From an uncultured bacterium (GTDB lineage Bacteria; Cyanobacteriota; Vampirovibrionia; Gastranaerophilales; Gastranaerophilaceae): 64,000 nucleotides of DNA. Below the pieces are notes generated by a model that did no database searches, was not told the origin of the DNA, and worked only from the letters and a program-made list of their open reading frames with translations. Shown here one piece after another: positions 7,702 through 13,980 of this stretch (positions are counted from its first letter, which is position 1; every line of letters starts with the position of its first letter). The stretch spans positions 124,001 to 188,000 of the forward strand of contig CADBUY010000002.1 of the NCBI GenBank assembly GCA_902797965.1. Reading direction: 5' to 3'. The position numbers and the translations under genes were made by a program.

Positions 7702-7707
7702 ATTATA
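7702..7707 (-). promoter_or_regulatory. Putative -10 box for the peptide mRNA
   Basis: TATAAT on the minus strand (plus-strand ATTATA). No convincing -35 is seen. A start about 7 bases downstream would give a leader of roughly 110 bases and an mRNA of about 250 bases. Confidence 0.35.
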
Positions 7708-7783
7708 ACTTAAAATTATGCTGCTAAAATTAAATAAGTTTTTCGCAAATTTTCAAGATTTATTTTTTGAATTTCTTGAATAA

Positions 7784-7865
7784 AAGTTCGAGCGACCTGT
7801 GAGCAGAGTGCACTCTGCCGAACAAAAGTGTCCAGTGGACAGTTTTGTGAGAGGTAAGCTTTTGC
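7784..7865. repeat. 82-bp direct repeat, copy 2 (partner 7165-7246)
   Basis: Same sequence as 7165-7246 apart from one base, including the palindrome GCAGAGTGCACTCTGC at 7803-7818. After the repeat the two copies diverge at once. Together they bracket 537 bp with the tRNA-end copy, the antisense RNA candidate and the peptide gene. Confidence 0.85.
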
Positions 7866-8000
7866 TACTTTGTATCAGAGATTTTGAGATAAAGTATCAC
7901 GAGTTTGACATTTTAGTCGGAAATTTTTGGAAAATAAATTTACCCCTTGCAAAATTTTAAACGGCATTTATGTAGATTATTAGAGAGATTGAGAAAAGTA

Positions 8001-8047
8001 CCCCCGGAAGTTTGAGAGAATTCTCAAACTTTTTAAGTTTTCGGGGA
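8001..8047. other. Strong nested hairpin in intergenic region
   Basis: Perfect 10-bp stem AAGTTTGAGA / TCTCAAACTT (8008-8017, 8022-8031), loop GAAT, enclosed by CCCCG...CGGGG (about 8002-8006 and 8042-8046). A T-run follows the inner stem, so it may end a plus-strand transcript, but no plus-strand gene lies directly upstream. The rest of 7866-8143 shows only another imperfect inverted repeat (TACTTTGTATC...GATAAAGTA, about 7866-7895) and no gene. Confidence 0.5.
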
Positions 8048-8143
8048 AAAATTTCAAAACTCCCGGATAATTCATTCTCAAAGTTAGTGATACTTATTTG
8101 TTGAGTTATATGTTGCTATGTGTTTTAATGTTAATATTTTCTT

Positions 8144-8632
8144 ATGGATAACTGTAAAAGTTTTAAACCTTCAATAGATATATATTCCAAAGTTCTTATC
8201 CTTGGTTCTATGCCTGGAGTTAAATCCTTGGAGAAACAACAATATTATGCACATCCGCAAAATCGTTTTTGGAAAGTTATGGGTGTTGTTTGTAACGAGC
8301 CAAAACTTTATGAATTCACTTATAACTTAAAATTAAAAACACTTTTGAAAAATAATATTGCACTATGGGATACAATAAAAACCTGCAAACGTGAGGGCAG
8401 TTTGGATTCTGATATTCAAAACGAAACCCCGAATGACATTAAAGGTTTGTTGAAAAATTACCCAAATATTAAAACCATTTGCCTAAACGGGAATAAATCA
8501 TATTCTGCTTTTAAAAAATATTTTCCGGATTTATTAGGAAAATATAATTGCCACAAAATGCCATCAACAAGCCCCGCTAACGCAAGATATAACTTGGATA
8601 TATTAATAAAGGAATGGGTTAAAGTTTTATAA
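8144..8632 (+). CDS. DNA-deoxyinosine (hypoxanthine-DNA) glycosylase, UDG superfamily
   Basis: The 162-aa protein matches the UDG family 6 pattern: LILGSMPGVKSLEKQQYY at 18-35, HPQNRFW at 37-43 with the catalytic-type Asn40, and a C-terminal MPSTSPANARYN loop that stands for the usual H-x-S-P/TSPA motif. Family 6 enzymes remove hypoxanthine (deaminated adenine) from DNA in base-excision repair in the cytoplasm. Length equals the family norm. It is a lone gene with no good Shine-Dalgarno sequence; the ATG chosen is the one directly before the domain. Confidence 0.88.
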   Translation: MDNCKSFKPSIDIYSKVLILGSMPGVKSLEKQQYYAHPQNRFWKVMGVVCNEPKLYEFTYNLKLKTLLKNNIALWDTIKTCKREGSLDSDIQNETPNDIKGLLKNYPNIKTICLNGNKSYSAFKKYFPDLLGKYNCHKMPSTSPANARYNLDILIKEWVKVL

Positions 8633-8770
8633 GATTTAAAGTACTTAAGCCAATATATAAAATATCATCTTGCCTAATTTTAAAATACGGTTTATAAAAA
8701 GCTTAGGGTAAGATTATGAAAAATTTAAAATTAAAATAGCATTATTTATTGTTTAAAACAATTACAGTCA

Positions 8771-8815
8771 AAAAATAAAAATATCGGGTCAAAAATCATT
8801 ATCGACCCGATATTT
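8771..8815 (-). terminator. Intrinsic terminator of the 8834-10925 operon
   Basis: Twelve-base-pair stem AAATATCGGGTC / GACCCGATATTT (8779-8790 and 8804-8815); on the minus strand it is followed by TTTATTTTTTGAC. It lies 19 bases after the stop of the secreted-protein gene. Confidence 0.85.
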
Positions 8816-8833
8816 GATATTTATAAATATTTA

Positions 8834-9859
8834 TTAATATGTAAACTGATAAGTTTGTCCACGTTTATTAATAGTAAATTGAATTGGTTGTGGATCATCT
8901 TTAAATTTTAAACAAAGTATTCTCATTGAAGAATTTGCTTTCAAGTCATAATTTTCAGGTAATGATTTAGAAAATCTTGTAGCTTCGGCAACAACTCTTG
9001 CAAGTCTTACGTTGTTTGCAATAGTAAAACCAAATGACAAACCGCCTGTAGCAACTGCTAACGGAACAGCTAAAGTATCTGCAACATCTAATTTATCAAA
9101 ATCTACAAATGTCGATGTCGTAACATCTTTTAATGCTGCAAGTCTTTCTGAATAAACTTTTTCGACTTTTATGTCGGCATTTGAATTATTTTTAACAATG
9201 TATTCAAATGCGTGAACATATTTATTCTCTTTATTTTTTAAACGATATTCATTGACTGTAACAGTAACGTCAGCATCTGCATTATAAAATTCTTCTTGGT
9301 CAATACAAGTTAAATCGATAGGATCATTATCTTCTGAATAAGGAATAGCAGAGGTTTTTTCGTTTCCTTTTGACATTTTATCATTTAATTTACTTACACC
9401 TTTTTTAAGTGGTTTTAAACCATCAGGAAGAGTAAATAAACCATCTAAAGCACCAGACCTTGCATAATCTATAAAATCAAACTTGTATTCTTTATAAGCT
9501 TCGTTATCCTCAAGTGTTTCATATGCGAATTTTTGACTTTTAAAGAACTCAGTAACATCGTTATTATCTTTGTCATAATCTTCGTCTGTTACAATGTATA
9601 CGTCAGTATCTTGTAATGCCGGATAGAATTTCATATAATAATGTCCGTCACCGTATGTTGCATAATATGCATTTCTTGCAAGCTTCTTAACCTCGACTTC
9701 ATTACTTAAAATACTATCCACAACAGGTACAACATTTCTTATATTTTGACCTTTTATTCTGTATGCGTGATAGTCTTTAATCATTCCGGCCGCATTGGCA
9801 GCTGCCGAAAAAAGTACAAGTACTGATAAGACACAAAGACCTTTTAGTATTTTTTTCAT
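8834..9859 (-). CDS. Secreted/periplasmic hypothetical protein, 341 aa
   Basis: A signal peptide is clear (KKILKGLCVLSVLVLFSAAANA, cleavage after ANA). The mature protein has an acidic N-terminal half, a Lys-rich linker (LKKGVSKLNDKMSKG, about 155-170), a beta-rich part (VTVTVNEYRLKNKENKYVHA), and a hydrophobic stretch near residues 262-285 (LAVPLAVATGGLSFGFTIAN) that could contact membrane. No family recognised. It follows the AI-2E-type exporter gene after a single base, so the two are surely co-transcribed, and a terminator ends the unit. Function unknown. Confidence 0.75.
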   Translation of the reverse strand: MKKILKGLCVLSVLVLFSAAANAAGMIKDYHAYRIKGQNIRNVVPVVDSILSNEVEVKKLARNAYYATYGDGHYYMKFYPALQDTDVYIVTDEDYDKDNNDVTEFFKSQKFAYETLEDNEAYKEYKFDFIDYARSGALDGLFTLPDGLKPLKKGVSKLNDKMSKGNEKTSAIPYSEDNDPIDLTCIDQEEFYNADADVTVTVNEYRLKNKENKYVHAFEYIVKNNSNADIKVEKVYSERLAALKDVTTSTFVDFDKLDVADTLAVPLAVATGGLSFGFTIANNVRLARVVAEATRFSKSLPENYDLKANSSMRILCLKFKDDPQPIQFTINKRGQTYQFTY

Positions 9860-9860
9860 A

Positions 9861-10925
9861 TTAATTGTTCTCCTTTGTTGTTAATTCAACATTTTCATCT
9901 TTTTCTTTTATGTTTTTTACATATAATTCATCAAGCAAAACACAAATTGTTGCAGCCATTGCAGGTCCGAAAAGGACTCCGATAAAGCCAAAATATTTTC
10001 CGCCTAAAATTAATGATAAGAAAATAATTGTAGGATGCAAATCCATTAATTTACTGAACGCATAAGGTCTAACCAAATTATTTTCTATAAGTTGTGCAGC
10101 AACCATAACAATAAGCGTTGTAATAAGAACTTTCGCACCAAATTCATAAACACCTATTAAACAAATCACAATTGCGATAGCAGGACCTACAACAGGAACT
10201 ATGTCCAAAATAGCCGCAATTATTGCAATCGAAATTGCATAAGGGTTTTGCAAAAGTAATAAACCGACTGCATTTACAACAAACACACTTAATACAGCCA
10301 TTGTTTGAGCAAATACATATCCACCCATTTTTGAGGATATACTGTCAATAATTTCTTCTGTTCTGCTCTTTATATTTAACGGAAAATATTTTAAAACAGT
10401 TTCTTTAATATTCTTTTTATCCTGCATGAAGAAAAACAGAAATATTAAACCTGTTAAACAATAAGCAAAACTTGAACCCATACCTGCCAGTAACCCTGCA
10501 ATATAATCAATTGCACCTTCGGTAGAATTTGCCATTGAAGCAGTAATTCCATCAATGTCTATTTTTGTTATACCCATTGCCTGAAACAAGGCACTGCCTT
10601 TAATAGCTTCGTTTAAATTTTTAACATAATTCGGATATTCTTTAATTAATTCACTAATTTGATATGCACCTAACATAAAAATAAATGCAAGTAATATTCC
10701 TAATATAGACAACGCGCCAAACAATACAATGCATGTCGCAGCCGGTCTTGGCATTTTCTTTTCTAATTTGTCAACAATAGGATTTAATGAGCATGCAAAT
10801 ACTAACGAAATAAATAGCATTATTGCTACATCAACATTTGTAAACATAAAAAATAAACAAAGAACAAGAAAAAATACAAAAAGAATGGTATTAATTGAAA
10901 TTTCATTGTTAAATAACTTTATCAT
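9861..10925 (-). CDS. AI-2E family transporter
   Basis: The 354-aa polytopic protein has paired N-terminal membrane segments (ISINTILFVFFLVLCLFFMF and the next), an extracytoplasmic helical part around residues 80-150 and a C-terminal bundle with the family hallmark DIVPVVGPAIA (about 240-250) and LHPTIIFLSLILGGKYFGFIGVLFGP near 295-320. The family includes TqsA (autoinducer-2 export) and sodium/proton antiporters, so the substrate is not fixed by sequence. It is the first gene of a two-gene operon with the secreted protein 8834-9859. Confidence 0.9.
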   Translation of the reverse strand: MIKLFNNEISINTILFVFFLVLCLFFMFTNVDVAIMLFISLVFACSLNPIVDKLEKKMPRPAATCIVLFGALSILGILLAFIFMLGAYQISELIKEYPNYVKNLNEAIKGSALFQAMGITKIDIDGITASMANSTEGAIDYIAGLLAGMGSSFAYCLTGLIFLFFFMQDKKNIKETVLKYFPLNIKSRTEEIIDSISSKMGGYVFAQTMAVLSVFVVNAVGLLLLQNPYAISIAIIAAILDIVPVVGPAIAIVICLIGVYEFGAKVLITTLIVMVAAQLIENNLVRPYAFSKLMDLHPTIIFLSLILGGKYFGFIGVLFGPAMAATICVLLDELYVKNIKEKDENVELTTKENN

Positions 10926-11074
10926 ATTTCCTCCTATTCTAATAACAAAACAATCATATACTAAAATTAATCATTATTCAATTTTTTTAATATAAAAACT
11001 AGAAATGTTCTATTTCAAAATTTATAAATTTAATATTTTATGTAAATTAAATATGCACTCATTCGATCTAATTT

Positions 11075-11145
11075 AACATACAGAATAAGATTAAACTATC
11101 TGTGAGATTGAGATAGGAATATGTTCGTTCTGTATGTTTTATTTT
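11075..11145 (+). ncRNA. Putative small structured RNA with intrinsic terminator
   Basis: AACATACAGAA (11075-11085) pairs perfectly with TTCTGTATGTT (11128-11138), and within it CTATCT...AGATAG forms a second stem. The outer stem is followed on the plus strand by TTTATTTTA. No plus-strand gene lies upstream, so it is not a simple gene terminator. The rest of the 325-bp gap 10926-11250 shows nothing else. Expression is inferred only. Confidence 0.4.
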
Positions 11146-11250
11146 ACAATAAAAAGGATTAAGAAACGTATAGAACTTATTCTTTTAAAATTTGTCTAAA
11201 GTTAAAAAATTTACCCCTAAAAATACATTATAATAAAATATTGAAATGGT

Positions 11251-12405
11251 TTATCCAAGTTTTCTTTTAAATGTTCTGCTTGCAAGGGTTAGTGTTATCA
11301 AAGCTATTATAAGTAGTGGAATTATGTTTACAACTACATCGCTTATTCCAATACCTTTTAATATTATTCCGCGTGATAAAACCATAAAAAACCTTACAGG
11401 ATCTAAGTATGTTAAATACTGGAAGCAAAGCGGCATATCTTCAACAGGTGAAATAAATCCCGATAACAGTACCGCAGGTATCATAAATGTCATAACAGAT
11501 AGAATTGCTTGCTGCTGTGTATTACAAATTGATGAAATATAAAGTCCGACACCTACTATTGCCATAAGAGAAATCAAAATTGAAACAAAAAACAAAATTA
11601 TAGAACCATTAAAAGGAACATGGAAAAATACAATGACTATTCCAATCATAACCATTGTTAAAGTCATTGCAATTACCAAAGGCGGAATTGATTTGCCGAG
11701 TAATATTTCAAATGATGAAAGAGGACTGACAATAAGCTGATCAAAAGTACCTAACTCTCTTTCTCTTGCAATAGATAAAGATGTTAAAATCAAAGTCGTT
11801 ACAAGTGAAAGCATTGCAACAATAATTGTCAAAATATACCATTTGTATTCAAGATTAGGATTAAACCAGTTTCTTACGGTAATGTTTATTTCGGAATCGG
11901 CAGTACCCCTCACCCCCAACCCCTCTCCATCAAGGGACGAAAATCGTTTAGAGAGCTCTGCGTTATACAAATTTATTATTTGCGATGCATATCCTGAACC
12001 TATTGCAGCCGAATTTGTCTGTCTGCCATCAGATATTATCTGAACATTCGTACCTCTTTTAGACTTTATCCCCCTTGCAAAATCATTAGGGATATTTATT
12101 CCGAGTTGAACTTTTTGGGTATCAAGATATTGGCGAAATTCTTTTTCATTATTAGCATAATAGAATTTTCTGAATCTTGATGAATTTTCAAACCTTGAAA
12201 GCAATTCTCTGCTTTCAACGCTTTGTGAACGGTCTAAAACAACCATATCAATGTTTCTAACTTCCATTGTTACCGCATTTGAAAATACCAAAAGCTGCAT
12301 AAGAGGCATTGCTATAATAATGGCTCGAGATTTCGGATCATTCCAAATGGTTCTAAATTCTTTTTTTATAAGTGCTGCAACTCTGCGTAAAAAATCTCTA
12401 ATCAT
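11251..12405 (-). CDS. ABC-2 type transporter permease (YbhR/YhhJ-like)
   Basis: Permease of 384 aa with an N-terminal membrane segment (about 24-44), a long periplasmic loop to about residue 190 and five further membrane segments. The loop between them carries ERELGTFDQLIVSPLSSFEILLGK, the coupling-helix signature of ABC-2 drug exporters. Residues about 153-168 (LDGEGLGVRG) are translated from a GC-rich interspersed repeat. The start ATG overlaps the stop of the DUF559 gene (ATGA), and its GGAGGGAG ribosome binding site lies inside another copy of the repeat. It is last gene of the efflux operon 17974-11251. Confidence 0.88.
   Translation of the reverse strand: MIRDFLRRVAALIKKEFRTIWNDPKSRAIIIAMPLMQLLVFSNAVTMEVRNIDMVVLDRSQSVESRELLSRFENSSRFRKFYYANNEKEFRQYLDTQKVQLGINIPNDFARGIKSKRGTNVQIISDGRQTNSAAIGSGYASQIINLYNAELSKRFSSLDGEGLGVRGTADSEINITVRNWFNPNLEYKWYILTIIVAMLSLVTTLILTSLSIARERELGTFDQLIVSPLSSFEILLGKSIPPLVIAMTLTMVMIGIVIVFFHVPFNGSIILFFVSILISLMAIVGVGLYISSICNTQQQAILSVMTFMIPAVLLSGFISPVEDMPLCFQYLTYLDPVRFFMVLSRGIILKGIGISDVVVNIIPLLIIALITLTLASRTFKRKLG
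11905..11947. repeat. GC-rich interspersed repeat, in frame in ABC permease
   Basis: CCCCTCACCCCCAACCCCTC followed by TCCATCAAGGGACGA. It is a member of the family also at 12411, 12829, 14818, 15324, 49950 and 63048. It is translated as LDGEGLGVRG in the permease. Confidence 0.85.
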
Positions 12406-12794
12406 TGCACTCCCTCCCTGGATGGGGAGGGTTGGGGTGGGGTGATATTTCCCCCAATCTCAAAAACCTCTTTCAACTTATTGTATACTCCACTAATATT
12501 TTTATCTATATCATTATTCCAAAATCTTATAACTTTATATCCTTCTGATATTAAATATTCAGTTCGTTTATTATCATATTGAATATTTTTAATTTCATTA
12601 TGCTGTCCACCATCAATTTCTATGATTATTTTCTTTTCTCGACACATAAAATCAACTATATATTGTCCAAGAGGAAATTGCCTGCGGAATCTGTATCCGA
12701 AGAACTGTCTGTTTTTTATTATGTACCACAATTTTCTTTCTTGAGGAGTCATATTTTTTCTTAAATCTCTTGATTTTTCTATTTGTTCTTTCAT
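12402..12794 (-). CDS. DUF559 (VSR-like) endonuclease-fold protein inserted in efflux operon
   Basis: The 130-aa protein has the DUF559 pattern: RDLRKNMTPQERKLWYIIKN, FRRQFPLGQYIVDFMC with the metal-binding Asp, IIIEIDGGQH with the Glu-x-Asp-Gly-x-x-H motif, and GYKVIRFWNNDI. This is a restriction-endonuclease-like fold related to Vsr; the biological role of DUF559 proteins is not established. The last 14 residues (ITPPQPSPSREGVQ) come from a GC-rich interspersed repeat and are not part of the fold. It lies between the two permease genes of an ABC exporter, suggesting insertion together with the repeats. Confidence 0.88.
   Translation of the reverse strand: MKEQIEKSRDLRKNMTPQERKLWYIIKNRQFFGYRFRRQFPLGQYIVDFMCREKKIIIEIDGGQHNEIKNIQYDNKRTEYLISEGYKVIRFWNNDIDKNISGVYNKLKEVFEIGGNITPPQPSPSREGVQ
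12411..12447. repeat. GC-rich interspersed repeat at DUF559/permease junction
   Basis: CCCTCCCTGGATGGGGAGGG then TTGGGGTGGGGTGATATTT. It encodes the last residues of the DUF559 protein and provides the GGAGGGAG ribosome binding site of the next gene. Confidence 0.85.
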
Positions 12795-12828
12795 TAAGTA
12801 TTTCCTATTTTTATTACTTATTATATTT

Positions 12829-12869
12829 ACCCCTCACCCCACCCTAACCCTCCCCATCAGGGGAAGGAA
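12829..12869. repeat. GC-rich interspersed repeat between permease and DUF559 genes
   Basis: CCCCTCACCCCACCCTAACC then CTCCCCATCAGGGGAAGGAA. A noncoding copy right after the stop of the permease at 12871. Confidence 0.85.
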
Positions 12870-12870
12870 C

Positions 12871-13980
12871 TTATTTTTCAAGCCTCATTTGTGTTTTCTT
12901 ATAAACTCCGGCAAACAGAAGCAATCCTAATACTGTTAAATATAGAGCATTAGCCAGCCTTATTTCATTTACCCCGCCTGCCATAAATTCACTTTCAATA
13001 AATGAGATATAGTATCTTGGCGGAATTATCATTGTTAAGTATTGGAAAAACACAGGCATGGAATTAATCGGGAATAGTAACCCCGATAGCATCAGAGCAG
13101 GCATAAATCCCACACTTATCGAAACCATACTTGCCATGAATTGATTTTTTAATGCTGTTGAAATCATTAAACCGATACCGAGAGATGTAAATAAGAAAAT
13201 TCCGCTAATCAAGAAAAACATAAAATAACTGCCCCTAAACGGTACCTGAAATACACAAACAGTAAGGAACATATTAAATGCTGTTGATAACATTCCCAAA
13301 ACAAAATACGGAATGTATTTGCTTAAAACAATATGAATCGCTCTGACTTTTGTACTTAATAAAGCCTCCATTGTTCCTCTTTCCCATTCACGAGCAATAA
13401 CAAGAGAGGTCAAGAGAATGCCAATTAAAGTCATAGTAATTGCTATAGACCCCGGGACGATAAAATAGTGTGAGTTTAAATCAGGATTATACCAGGTTCT
13501 GTTCTCAATATTAATTAGAGGTTGGGGTAAATGCATTTTATACTTACTTGTGATTAGCCATTGATTAGTAATCATATTGGCATAACTTTGAACATAGTTT
13601 GCAGTATTAACTTCACTACCATCTGTTATAACAAGTAAATCCGCTTTCTGCCCTCTTGATAATTTTGTCGAAAAATCGTTTGGAATTACAACTGCTCCTT
13701 TGATTTTAGAACTTAAAACAGCAGTTTTAATATCTTCCATACTGTCATAATTTATTGAATTTATGTACTTGCTGTGTCCGAAAGATTTAATCAATGTTGC
13801 AACTTCCGGTGAATTATCATCATTTTTGATTCCTATTGTAACCCTTACCGAATCAAGATTTATTCCGTACATATAAATCGTAATTGATATAATTGGCAAA
13901 ATAAAAGCAATAACAATACTTGATGGATCTCTTAGTATCTGTTTTATTTCTTTTTTAATTAAGGCTAATAAGATTTTCAT
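12871..13980 (-). CDS. ABC-2 type transporter permease (YbhS-like)
   Basis: A 369-aa permease with the first membrane segment at about 22-42, a periplasmic domain and a C-terminal bundle of membrane helices. EWERGTMEALLSTKVRAIHIVLSK near 190-215 is the conserved ABC-2 coupling segment. The start overlaps the ATPase gene by four bases (ATGA). It pairs with the permease 11251-12405; two permeases with one double ATPase is the YbhF-YbhS-YbhR arrangement of drug exporters. The substrate is unknown. Confidence 0.9.
   Translation of the reverse strand: MKILLALIKKEIKQILRDPSSIVIAFILPIISITIYMYGINLDSVRVTIGIKNDDNSPEVATLIKSFGHSKYINSINYDSMEDIKTAVLSSKIKGAVVIPNDFSTKLSRGQKADLLVITDGSEVNTANYVQSYANMITNQWLITSKYKMHLPQPLINIENRTWYNPDLNSHYFIVPGSIAITMTLIGILLTSLVIAREWERGTMEALLSTKVRAIHIVLSKYIPYFVLGMLSTAFNMFLTVCVFQVPFRGSYFMFFLISGIFLFTSLGIGLMISTALKNQFMASMVSISVGFMPALMLSGLLFPINSMPVFFQYLTMIIPPRYYISFIESEFMAGGVNEIRLANALYLTVLGLLLFAGVYKKTQMRLEK

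Noticed and set aside
11246-11542. Plus-strand frame of 98 codons opposite the ABC permease end
   Set aside because: Shadow of the permease membrane helices; hydrophobic codons on the opposite strand explain it.
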